The notes beneath the pieces are model-generated. The model ran no database searches. It saw nothing but the letters and a program-made list of their open reading frames with translations, and was not told the DNA's origin. A DNA stretch of 64,000 nucleotides, taken from Virgisporangium ochraceum. Lineage in GTDB: Bacteria; Actinomycetota; Actinomycetes; Mycobacteriales; Micromonosporaceae. The stretch's first letter is position 1, and every line of letters starts with the position of its first letter. The stretch lies in the NCBI RefSeq assembly GCF_016863655.1, contig NZ_BOPH01000038.1:1-64000 (forward strand), written 5' to 3'. This document shows, piece by piece, positions 9,001 to 16,276 of the stretch. Both the position numbers and the translations under genes were made by a program.

Positions 9001-9982
9001 CCGCGACCTCGCCGCCGTCGAGAACCACGAGCAGGTGCGCCGCGGTGGTCAGCGGTCGCGCGTCGGGCGAGTGGCGCGGCCGGTCGCCGAGCCCGTCGCC
9101 GAGGTCGGCCTCCAGCGCGGCCATCGACCCGTACACCAGGCGGCTGGCGCCGGCCGCGTCGGACCGGCGTTCGTCCTGGGCGTGCGGCAGCCACTTCACC
9201 CAGTCCCAGTCGGCCAGGCGTTCCGGTGCCGCCACCACGGCCACGATCGCGTCGTCGGGGGAGTGGAACGTCGTGAGGTGACCGATGACGGCGCGGGCCA
9301 GGCCGAGCACGACCTCCCGGTCACCGCGCAGCACCACGCGGCTGAACGACCGGAGCTGGATCGCCAGCGGCAGGTCCGGAACCGTCGAGTGGGCCCGCAC
9401 GAACCGTCGCAGGGCGACCGCGCTCATCGGTTCGAGGTCCTCGACGGGACGCGTCTCCGGCGGCACGATCGTCACCGCGAGCCGCTGGTTCCCCTCGGCG
9501 ACGCGCACCTCGCCGAAGTCGTCGTCGCAGCTGCGCCGCTCCCACATCCGCCGCGACGCGGCGACCGACCACAGCGCCGCCGGGTCGGGGTGCCGCCACG
9601 TCAACGCCGTGCGCTGCTGGTCAGCCGCCCGGCGGGCCTGCCGGCGGGCCTGCGCCAGGTACCGCATGTAGTCACGTCGCTGGGCGTCGATCTCCGCCCG
9701 GCGGGTGCCCTGCGACTGCCCCATCGTGCCGACGGCCATGCCGAGCATCGACAGGCCGAACAGGCCGCCGACGACGTAGGTCAGGACGTTGCTGTTCCCG
9801 CGACCGGAGTAGAGGATCGCCATCGCGGCGACACCCGCCACCATCGGCAGCATCATCAGCAGCGGCAGGAACCCGCGTGGCAACGGGTCGGCAAGCTCGG
9901 GTGGTGCCTCCAGCGCGAGCTCACCGCGTGGCAACGGTGGCGCCGACTGCCGCGGCGAACGGCGGTAGATGACAGTGCTCAC
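6023..9982 (-). CDS. eccC: Type VII secretion motor ATPase EccC (EccCa-EccCb fused)
   Basis: A 1319-residue FtsK/SpoIIIE-type motor that recognises substrates and drives ESX export. Two N-terminal membrane helices (about residues 40-62 and 70-92) precede three ATPase domains. Their Walker A motifs are GATGSGKS (about 480), GGPRTGKS (about 830) and AGDAECGKT (about 1118), and the Walker B motifs are LLIICDEF, FLVIDGF and IVVDDYD. The GTG start at 9982 is preferred because the nearest ATG is out of frame and immediately stopped. It is divergent from eccD (97-bp gap), and the Esx pair follows 71 bases downstream. The third site lacks the usual second glycine, as is common for EccC domain 3. Confidence 0.96.
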   Translation of the reverse strand: MSTVIYRRSPRQSAPPLPRGELALEAPPELADPLPRGFLPLLMMLPMVAGVAAMAILYSGRGNSNVLTYVVGGLFGLSMLGMAVGTMGQSQGTRRAEIDAQRRDYMRYLAQARRQARRAADQQRTALTWRHPDPAALWSVAASRRMWERRSCDDDFGEVRVAEGNQRLAVTIVPPETRPVEDLEPMSAVALRRFVRAHSTVPDLPLAIQLRSFSRVVLRGDREVVLGLARAVIGHLTTFHSPDDAIVAVVAAPERLADWDWVKWLPHAQDERRSDAAGASRLVYGSMAALEADLGDGLGDRPRHSPDARPLTTAAHLLVVLDGGEVAATCQLQGQGLLGTTVLDTSGMVPRDAGRWLLCLDVTPEALTADRGDRRTPLGRPDLLTPQQAVGLARQLAPYRLSQQAVGAEEATSRVMELPDLLGLADAGAVDPARTWAPRADRDRLRIPLGVTPDGAVVELDFKEAAQDGMGPHGLIIGATGSGKSELLRTIVSSLAITHSSEELNFVLVDFKGGATFASLDALPHTSAVITNLADELSMVDRMEDALNGELVRRQEVLRAAGNYVSRNEYEKARLAGEPLTPMPSLLIICDEFSELLAAKPDFIELFVTIGRLGRSLGVHLLLASQRLEEGRLRGLDTHLSYRIGLRTFSAMESRIVLGVADAYELPNAPGHGYLKVGTSTMRRFRAAYVSGPYRAAGPRREQAVVRRLITPYVATHVPVPPEPEVPEPQADPAAPARQTTMLDVIVDRLRGRGAPAHQVWLPPLDAAPALDTLLGPLTSSTDRGLTAPDWRTGGRLLQAPVGVEDRPFEQRSDPLVVDLAGAAGNLVVVGGPRTGKSTLLRSLVASLALTHSPREVQFFCVDFSGGALRALEDLPHVSGVAVRRDLESVRRTIAEVTVLADEREALFSERGIESIEAYREGRATGEYDDDPFGDVFLVIDGFGQLRAEHDELDATITRLAGRCLSYGIHIVVTVTRWAELRYNVRDLFGSRLELRLGDPTDSEFDRRGAANVPEGSPGRGLTRDKLHFLAGLPRIDGQTGAHDLPQATADLVRRVAAGWTDDPAPKLRLLPRLLPATELMAKVAQRPAEGIPIALNETHLAPVYLNFAAEPHLIVAGDAECGKTNLLRLIARSIMDTHTPDQARIAVVDYRRTLLGVVEGDHQLEYAASAQVAAGMAGGLAAALKERLPGPAVTTAQLRDRSWWSGPEIYIVVDDYDLVSPGRESPLLPLLEFLPQARDVGLHIVVARRCGGISRALYEPVLQRMREMEAPGLLMSGNRDEGMVFGTVRPSQQPPGRGTLVRRSDGVNLVQTAYSDPD

Positions 9983-10079
9983 GCCATGCCTACGCAAGTT
10001 TCCCGTCGTTGGTTCGAACCGTCCGGGGCCGTGGAGCGTGGCTAGTATATCGACAGCCGTGTGGGAGAGGGGTCGCTGC

Positions 10080-11459
10080 GTGCCGAGCGGACTGAGCCGC
10101 GTCACCGTGGTGGCCCCGCGGATGCGGGTTGACCTCGCCCTGCCCACCGACGTGCCGCTGGCCGACCTGCTGCCCACCGTGCTGCGGTACGCCGGCACCG
10201 ACCTGGCCGACGAGCAGTCCGCCCGCGACGGCTGGACGCTGGCCCGGCTGGGCGGCCGGTCCCTCGACATCTCCAGCACCCCGGCGCAGCTCGAGGTGCG
10301 CGACGGCGAACTGCTGTACCTGCGACCGCGTGGCCAGGAAGCACCGACGGTGGTCTTCGACGACGTGGTCGACGCGGTCGCCACCGCCACCCGCGACCGC
10401 TCCGGGCGGTGGAACGCGGCCACCACGCGCGTGGTCGGTCTGGCGTTCGCGGTGCTGGCGCTGCTCGGCGGTGCGGCGCTGGCGCTGCTCGCGGGTCCGC
10501 CGCACGTGCCGGGTGCCTCTGCCGCGCTGGGCCTGACGGTCGCGTTGCTGGTGGTCGCCGTGCTGCTGGCACGCGTCGCCGGCGACGTGGCCGGAGCCAC
10601 CACGTTCGCGTTCGTCGCGGCGGTGTACGCGGCGGTCGGCGGTCTGCTGGTCCTCGCCGGCGACCGCCCGGTCGGCGAACTCTCCGCGCCGCACGTGCTC
10701 TGCGCGGCGACGGCCGTGATGCTCACGGTGGCGGCAGCGTCGATCGGGGTCGCCCGGTCTGCGCCGGCGTTCCTGTTCGGCGGCATCTGTGCCGGCGGGG
10801 TGTTTCTCGCGTGCGTGATCTGCCTGCTCTTCGACGCCACGCCGGCCGGTGCGGCGGCGCTCACGGTCAGCCTGGCGCTGGTTCTTCTGCCGCTGCTGCC
10901 GATGTTCGCGTACCGGTTGGGCCGGTTGCCGGTCCCGACGGTTCCGACCGACCGGGCCGCGCTCACCCAGGACGCCGAGACCGTCGACGGCGCCGACGTG
11001 CTGCGGCGGGCCGACCGCGCCGACGGCTACCTCGGCGCGCTGCTCGGCGCGTTGGCCGCGGTCACCGGGGGAGCGGCGGTCGTGGTCGCATCCGACGGCG
11101 TGGGTGGGCTGGCGCTGTGCTCGGTGCTGGGACTGCTGCTGCTCGCCCGGGCCCGGTGGTTCATCAGCCGCGTGCAACGGCTGCCGCTGATCGCGGGTGG
11201 CGGGGTCGCCGTGGGCGCGGCGCTCGTCGCGGCGTTCACCGCGGTCGACGCGACGACGCGGCTCACCGCGATTCTCGGGACCCTGCTCGTCGTCGCGGCG
11301 GTGAGCGTCGGTTTCGTGCTGGCCGGCGGGCGGCGTCCGTCGTCGCCGATCTGGGGGCGGGTCGTCGACATCGTCGAGGTGGTTCTCATCGTCGCGGTGA
11401 TCCCGCTGGTGCTGTGGGTCAGCGGTCTCTACGCCTGGATCCGTTCGGTCCGCGGCTGA
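10080..11459 (+). CDS. eccD: Type VII secretion integral membrane protein EccD
   Basis: A 459-residue protein with a cytosolic ubiquitin-like N-terminal domain (about residues 1-95, VTVVAPRMRVDLALP to LLYLRPRGQ) followed by about eleven hydrophobic membrane segments to the C-terminus. This matches EccD, which forms the dimeric membrane vestibule of the ESX channel. GTG at 10080 is chosen because GAGAGGGG lies 7-8 bases upstream; an earlier in-frame start at 9969 would overlap eccC. It is divergent from eccC and converges on the unknown gene ending at 11467. Confidence 0.93.
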   Translation: MPSGLSRVTVVAPRMRVDLALPTDVPLADLLPTVLRYAGTDLADEQSARDGWTLARLGGRSLDISSTPAQLEVRDGELLYLRPRGQEAPTVVFDDVVDAVATATRDRSGRWNAATTRVVGLAFAVLALLGGAALALLAGPPHVPGASAALGLTVALLVVAVLLARVAGDVAGATTFAFVAAVYAAVGGLLVLAGDRPVGELSAPHVLCAATAVMLTVAAASIGVARSAPAFLFGGICAGGVFLACVICLLFDATPAGAAALTVSLALVLLPLLPMFAYRLGRLPVPTVPTDRAALTQDAETVDGADVLRRADRADGYLGALLGALAAVTGGAAVVVASDGVGGLALCSVLGLLLLARARWFISRVQRLPLIAGGGVAVGAALVAAFTAVDATTRLTAILGTLLVVAAVSVGFVLAGGRRPSSPIWGRVVDIVEVVLIVAVIPLVLWVSGLYAWIRSVRG

Positions 11460-11466
11460 GTGAGCT

Positions 11467-12159
11467 TCACCCGAACAGCTGGCGTTCCAGTGGCGTGGGG
11501 GTGAGCCAGGAGTAGCGCACGACGCCGCCGCCGAACGCGGCGACCATCTCGTTCTCCATGGCGCCGAGCAGCGGCGCGTACTCGGGGCCGAGCTCCAGCG
11601 CCGCGCAGACCCGGTCGGCATCGGCGCGCGGGAGGCGTTGCACGAGAACGACGTCGGCGTCGGCGATCGCCTGCGACGCGGCCGCCGTGACGGCCGGCAG
11701 CACGGTGAGGTCGGTGTGCCACGGCCGTCCCGGCGCCGGTTCCGCGGCACCGGTCGCGCCCCGGTCGCGCAGCCGCAGCACCGGTTGCGCCGCGGTGGCC
11801 GGCCAGTCCCCGACGCCGGCCGGCATCGGCCGTACCCGGCCCGCCGATCCGGTGGCGAGCCGGCCCAGGGCCAGCCACCGGTCGCGCTCGGCGACGACGT
11901 CGGCCTCCGCCGGGTCCGGGGTGTCGACGGCCACCATCGCGCCGACGGCCAGGCACCGGCACAGCAGCACCTGCGCGGCCCACCAGCCGCCGATGAACAC
12001 CACACGACGCGGCACGCTGTCGAACATCCGCAGCAGCACCGGCCGGCCGGTACTGTCGCGGCCCAGCACGAGTCCGTCGGCGTCGACCGGGAACACGAGG
12101 CGTGCGGCCGCGTTCGCGGACACCTCGGGTGCGGTGGTGCGGGCGCTGCCGGTCAGCAT
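11467..12159 (-). CDS. Unknown ESX-locus protein, 230 residues
   Basis: I do not recognise the family. The protein is mostly soluble, with one short hydrophobic stretch (RRVVFIGGWWAAQVLLCRCLAVGAMVAV, about residues 46-73) and an alanine-rich C-terminal half ending LERQLFG. The ATG start at 12159 is fixed by a strong GGAGG Shine-Dalgarno sequence a few bases upstream. It lies 25 bases downstream of eccE on the same strand, so it is probably co-transcribed with eccE and serves the ESX system, possibly as an accessory or chaperone-like component. The segment RRVVFIGG followed by an aspartate-rich region could be a degenerate nucleotide-binding fold, but no Walker motif is visible. Confidence 0.6.
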   Translation of the reverse strand: MLTGSARTTAPEVSANAAARLVFPVDADGLVLGRDSTGRPVLLRMFDSVPRRVVFIGGWWAAQVLLCRCLAVGAMVAVDTPDPAEADVVAERDRWLALGRLATGSAGRVRPMPAGVGDWPATAAQPVLRLRDRGATGAAEPAPGRPWHTDLTVLPAVTAAASQAIADADVVLVQRLPRADADRVCAALELGPEYAPLLGAMENEMVAAFGGGVVRYSWLTPTPLERQLFG

Positions 12160-12184
12160 TCCTTTTCCTCCTTCGCGACGGCCT

Positions 12185-13393
12185 TCACCAGGGCGCGAGC
12201 CCGATGGTGGCACCGGTGGGCGCGGTGGCGTAGACGCCGGCGCCCTGTTCGCCGTTGAGCCGCACCAGGGTCATGCCGAGCCGCGCCGCGGTCTCCCGCA
12301 GCGTGGCGACACACGACGCCACCGTGTCCGGGTCGGCGGCCACCCGGATCAGCGTGCGCACCGGAACCGGGCCCGCCGTCGGTGCCGGTTCGTCGGGTGC
12401 CGGCGGCAACGCGCGGGGACCGAACACGACCGCCGTGCTGACCGCCAGCGCGTCGGGCACCCGCGCCAGGTCGGACAGGGCCGAGGCCGGCGGCTCGGCC
12501 GGCCACGAACGCACCGCGAAGGAGACGTGCACCGCGCCGTCCGACTCGACCCGCGACCACCGTTCCCGGGGCGGGTGCGTTCCCGGCACGACCGACAGTC
12601 CACATGCGACGGTGACGGCCGCGCGCAGGGCGGCCTCGTCGAGGATCCGGTAGCTCAGGCCGGCTTCGGTGAGTCCGGTGCCGATCCGCGCCAGCGTGGT
12701 CGCCAGGGCCTTGTGCACGCCCTCCTCCCCGCCACCGCGTCCGGCCGACACGAGCGCGCCGTCGCGCGGCGCCAGGCGGGCGACGAGCCAGACCTGGCGA
12801 CCGGCCGGGAGGCCGAGCGCGCGCCGCAGCATCCGGTACGACGCCGCCGCCGGCGACGCGGGATCGACGCCCGGCGGTGGACCGTCGGCCTCCCGGACCA
12901 CCGCCTGCAGCGTGCTCGCCGGAACCGACGTCTCGGCGGCGAGGCGGGCGAGCCAGTCCAGGCCGAGCGTCCCGGCCGGGTCGCGGGACAGCCCGTCGGG
13001 TGGCACGACCGCGATCGCGGCGAACCATCCGAACTCGTCCATGCCCACGCCGAACGCGGTGCCGCGGTCGGTGGCGGTCCGCGTCGACAGGTCGGGTGCG
13101 AACGCGGCGAGCACCGCGCGCCGCGGTGCGGCCGCGCCGGCCGCGCGCAGACCCTCGCGACGGCGCCGGGCCAACCGGCGGCGCGCGGCCACGACCTCGT
13201 AGGTCCAGCGGCCACCGGACCGGCCGAGCGTCAGGACGAGCACGACGAAGGTCACCGCGCCGCAGATCGCGGACGTGACCGGAGGCAGGCCGTACGCGAC
13301 GGCCATGGCGACGACCGCGGCCAGCTCGACGGACACGAGCTGGGCCGCACCGAACCGGCCGGCGGACCGTCCCGCCGCCATCAAGTCGGGCAT
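12185..13393 (-). CDS. eccE: Type VII secretion protein EccE
   Basis: A 402-residue protein with two N-terminal membrane helices (about residues 16-60: LVSVELAAVVAMAVAYG and TSAICGAVTFVVLVLTL), a basic linker (RRRLARRRREG) and a large cytosolic domain, the EccE layout. EccE sits at the periphery of the ESX membrane complex. ATG at 13393 is preferred over the GTG two codons earlier because AAGG lies seven bases before it. Divergent from eccB (86-bp gap); the unknown 230-residue gene follows. Identification relies on topology plus location among all the other Ecc genes. Confidence 0.85.
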   Translation of the reverse strand: MPDLMAAGRSAGRFGAAQLVSVELAAVVAMAVAYGLPPVTSAICGAVTFVVLVLTLGRSGGRWTYEVVAARRRLARRRREGLRAAGAAAPRRAVLAAFAPDLSTRTATDRGTAFGVGMDEFGWFAAIAVVPPDGLSRDPAGTLGLDWLARLAAETSVPASTLQAVVREADGPPPGVDPASPAAASYRMLRRALGLPAGRQVWLVARLAPRDGALVSAGRGGGEEGVHKALATTLARIGTGLTEAGLSYRILDEAALRAAVTVACGLSVVPGTHPPRERWSRVESDGAVHVSFAVRSWPAEPPASALSDLARVPDALAVSTAVVFGPRALPPAPDEPAPTAGPVPVRTLIRVAADPDTVASCVATLRETAARLGMTLVRLNGEQGAGVYATAPTGATIGLAPW

Positions 13394-13479
13394 GGGCACA
13401 CCTTACGTCGAACAACTGTGTACTTGGATGCGTGAATACGGGTCGTAGGATGTCGGCACCTTCGGGAGGCGGAGATCGG

Positions 13480-14880
13480 ATGCGCAGTCGACGCGAGTAC
13501 GTACAGGCCTACCGCTTCCTCACCCGTCGTATCGTGTCGGCGCAACTCGTCGGTGAACCGGAGACGAACGAGCTGCCGATGCGTCGGTTCGCGTTCGCGG
13601 TGTTCGGTGGGTTCGTCGTGGCGCTTCTGGTGTTCGCCGGGTTCGGGGTGTACGGGCTCATCCGTCCCGGCGGGAAGGGCCCGGTGGCCGGGGCGATCAT
13701 CGTCGAGCGGGAGACCGGGTCGAAGTACCTGTACCTCGACGGGCTGCTGCACCCGGTCCTCAACTGGACCTCCGCCCGCCTGATCCTCAACGAGGAGAAG
13801 CCGCAGGTGCGCACGATGGCGCAGGCGTCGCTGCGGGACGTGCCGCGGGGCCGGCCGGTCGGCATCGCGGGTGCGCCGGACGCGCTGCCCACGAAGAAGG
13901 AACTGCTCGGCATGCCGTGGAGCGTGTGCTCGGCACCCCGGTCACGTGACTCGGTGGCCCTGGCCACGCAGGTCATCGTCGGTGAGGTGCCGGCCAACGG
14001 GATCGCGCCGGGCACCGGCGAGGGGCTGCTGGTCAGCGTCGACGACGTGCGGTACCTGGTCCTGCGCAACTTCCGCCTGCGGATCCGCGACAACGCGACG
14101 GTGGCGGCACTGGGCTGGGCGGGTGTGCGCCCGACGCCGGTCGGTGGCGCGTTCCTCAACGCGCTGCCCGCCGGTCCCGACCTGCAGCCGTTGGCGGTGC
14201 CCGACGCCGGAACCCAGGCACAGGTGCAGATCGGCGGCGCGGTGGCGACCGTGGGCCGGCTCTACCGGGCGGCCGAACAGTTCTACGTGGCGGTGCGCAC
14301 GGGTCTCGTGCCGGTCGGCGCGGTCGCCGCGCGGTTGGCGGGCAACGCCGTCGACATCTCACCCGCGGAGGCCGGCCAGAAGCTCGTGTCGGGAACCGTG
14401 GAACCGCCGGGCTTCCCGACCGAGGTGCCCGACGTGCGCGGCGCCGCCGGCCGGTTCGCGATGGCGTGCGCCGAGGTGCGCGGCGGCGAGAACGTGACCG
14501 TGCGCACCTACCCGGGCTACGACGACGCGCTCGCGCTCGCCGCCGGACAGGCGCAACCCGCCGGTGCCGGGGCCGACGGGGTGCCGGTCGCCGACCGGGT
14601 CGCCGTTCCCGGTGGCCGGGCGGCGCTGGTCCGCAGCCTCACCGGTGCCGTCGTCTATCTGGTCACCGACCAGGGCATCAAGTACCCGTTGCCGCGTGAC
14701 TCCGCCGGGGCGTTGAAGGCACTCGGCTACAGCGGCGTACGACCGGGTGACCTTCCCGCGGCGGTTCTGGCGCTCATTTCCACGGGACCGGCGCTCGATC
14801 CGGCCGCTGCTGTGCTGCTCGCCCCGCCCGCGACGGTGGCTCCGGAAATTCCTTCGCCGACGGTGAGCCGATCGGGCTGA
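13480..14880 (+). CDS. eccB: Type VII secretion protein EccB
   Basis: A 466-residue bitopic protein. A short cytosolic N-terminus begins MRSRREYVQAYRFLTRR, close to the conserved EccB opening SRRDQVQ-Y-F-RR. One membrane helix follows (about residues 37-60), then a large extracytoplasmic domain of EccB type with repeats such as YLVLRNFRLRIRDNATVAALGW and YLVTDQGIKYPLPRDSAGALKALGYSGVRPGDLP. ATG at 13480 is chosen from the GGGAGGCGGAG Shine-Dalgarno sequence and from family alignment; a GTG 48 bases earlier is in frame. EccB joins with MycP on the outer face of the ESX complex. Confidence 0.94.
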   Translation: MRSRREYVQAYRFLTRRIVSAQLVGEPETNELPMRRFAFAVFGGFVVALLVFAGFGVYGLIRPGGKGPVAGAIIVERETGSKYLYLDGLLHPVLNWTSARLILNEEKPQVRTMAQASLRDVPRGRPVGIAGAPDALPTKKELLGMPWSVCSAPRSRDSVALATQVIVGEVPANGIAPGTGEGLLVSVDDVRYLVLRNFRLRIRDNATVAALGWAGVRPTPVGGAFLNALPAGPDLQPLAVPDAGTQAQVQIGGAVATVGRLYRAAEQFYVAVRTGLVPVGAVAARLAGNAVDISPAEAGQKLVSGTVEPPGFPTEVPDVRGAAGRFAMACAEVRGGENVTVRTYPGYDDALALAAGQAQPAGAGADGVPVADRVAVPGGRAALVRSLTGAVVYLVTDQGIKYPLPRDSAGALKALGYSGVRPGDLPAAVLALISTGPALDPAAAVLLAPPATVAPEIPSPTVSRSG

Positions 14881-14934
14881 TTCTGCGTGAGTGAGGTCAA
14901 CAGGTAACGCATCGACCTTCACCGAAGGGTTGAC

Positions 14935-15297
14935 ATGGCCGCGGACGAAATGACAGTCGACCCCCTGTCGCTCCTCGACTTCGAGCAGACCATCCAGGCC
15001 CGTCTGGACGAGAGCTTCACCGCGATCCGGACGTTGTCGCAGACACACTCTCCGGCGCTCGGCACCTTCATCGACGCACGTCAGACCGCCGACCGGTACG
15101 TGGGACTCCACGAGGAGTACGTGGCCCGGCTGAACCGGTTGGTGGCCGCGCTCGCGGCGGCCAGACACGCCACGGCCGGCTTCGCCCGGGAGTACCGCAC
15201 CATCGACGAGTTCAACCGGGCCGACGCGGAGAAGATCCGCCGCGCGATGAGCCCCGTGAGCGAGGCGGTCGACGGTGGGCACACCCGTGGCCGATGA
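14935..15297 (+). CDS. Small helical ESX-associated protein with YxxxD motif
   Basis: A 120-residue soluble protein of two long helices with no signal peptide. A YxxxD motif (Tyr-Arg-Thr-Ile-Asp) lies near residue 88 after the second helix, matching the ESX C-terminal secretion signal. GAAGGG precedes the ATG at 14935. Its 3' end overlaps the next start by 23 bases, so the pair at 14935/15275 repeats the small-plus-large substrate arrangement seen at 2173/2499 and 3568/3983. No WxG turn is visible. Probably the partner of the following PPE-like protein. Confidence 0.55.
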   Translation: MAADEMTVDPLSLLDFEQTIQARLDESFTAIRTLSQTHSPALGTFIDARQTADRYVGLHEEYVARLNRLVAALAAARHATAGFAREYRTIDEFNRADAEKIRRAMSPVSEAVDGGHTRGR

Positions 15298-16276
15298 GTT
15301 CCACGAACGGTACCGGCACCTGTCCCACCGCGAGCTGTACGAGATGCTCATGGCCGGCGCGCCGGCGCAGGTGGTGGGCGTCGCCGGCGCGTGGCGCACG
15401 GCCGGCGACGCGATCGAGTCGGTGACGCGGTCGGTCCGCGCCGACCTGGCGCGGCTGCTGCCCCGGTTCCGCAGCACCGGCGCCCGCGAGTTCGAGTACC
15501 ACATCAACCTCGTCGTCGCGTTCGCCGACCGGCTCGCCCTGGAGGCGGCGGCCATCCGCAACGGCCTCACGGTGATGGCCGACTCGCTGGAGGAGACGCA
15601 GCAGCTGGTCGAGCCCGACCGTCCCGAACTCGTGGAGGCCTCGGCGCTCGGGCACGTGCCGTCGGCGGAGGAGCAGGCGAAGGCCCGCGAACGCGTGTCG
15701 ACCCTGGTGGCCCGGCTGGCCGCCGAGTACCGGGTCACCGACCACCGTTCGTGGCCCGCCACGATGCCGGCGGCGCCACCGGAACTGATCGGCGAGACGC
15801 CGGTGAGCTTCGACGACGCGGCGGCCACCGACCCCATCGAGGACCGGACGGGCACCGCCCTCGCCGGTGCGGGAATGCTCGCCGGCGCGGGCGGGCCGGC
15901 ACCGGTCGGCTCTGTGGGCGCCGTCTCCGGGGTCTCCGCACCGGCGCCCGCCGCACCGGCCACGCTGGGCGGAATGGCGCCTGGTCTCGCGGCGGCTCCG
16001 GGCCTGGCGGCCGGCACGGCGACCCGGTCAGACGGCGCCGCCCGCGGCACCACCGGCACGGCCATGGGCGGGCCGATGCCGATGATGGCCGGTGCCGCCG
16101 GTATGGGCGGTGGCTTCCGAGGAGCCGACGGCTACGCCGTAGTGGACCCCCGCCTGGGCTCCGACGCCTGGTCGAACGCCGAAATGGTCTCCTGGCACCG
16201 CGACGACGACTCCCCACCATCGATTCTCGATGACCGCGACGCGACCGCCCGCACCGCACTGGCGGACCCGTCGTGA
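15275..16276 (+). CDS. PPE/WXG-like large ESX substrate
   Basis: A 333-residue protein. Residues 1-180 are helical with GAWRTAGDAIESV near residue 39, resembling the WXG-type turn with Arg-Thr in place of x-Gly. Residues 190-290 are Ala/Gly/Pro-rich, and the acidic tail contains WHRDDDSPPSILDD. GTG at 15275 is preferred (GAGGCGG about eight bases upstream); GTG 15287 is an alternative. It overlaps the preceding gene and its stop overlaps the next start (GTGA). The tail motif D-D-x-x-P-x-x-I resembles those of the substrates at 2499 and 3983. Confidence 0.6.
   Translation: MGTPVADEFHERYRHLSHRELYEMLMAGAPAQVVGVAGAWRTAGDAIESVTRSVRADLARLLPRFRSTGAREFEYHINLVVAFADRLALEAAAIRNGLTVMADSLEETQQLVEPDRPELVEASALGHVPSAEEQAKARERVSTLVARLAAEYRVTDHRSWPATMPAAPPELIGETPVSFDDAAATDPIEDRTGTALAGAGMLAGAGGPAPVGSVGAVSGVSAPAPAAPATLGGMAPGLAAAPGLAAGTATRSDGAARGTTGTAMGGPMPMMAGAAGMGGGFRGADGYAVVDPRLGSDAWSNAEMVSWHRDDDSPPSILDDRDATARTALADPS

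Noticed and set aside
9969..10079. Earlier start for eccD at 9969
   Set aside because: It would overlap the eccC start, adds residues not seen in EccD, and the Shine-Dalgarno sequence points to 10080.
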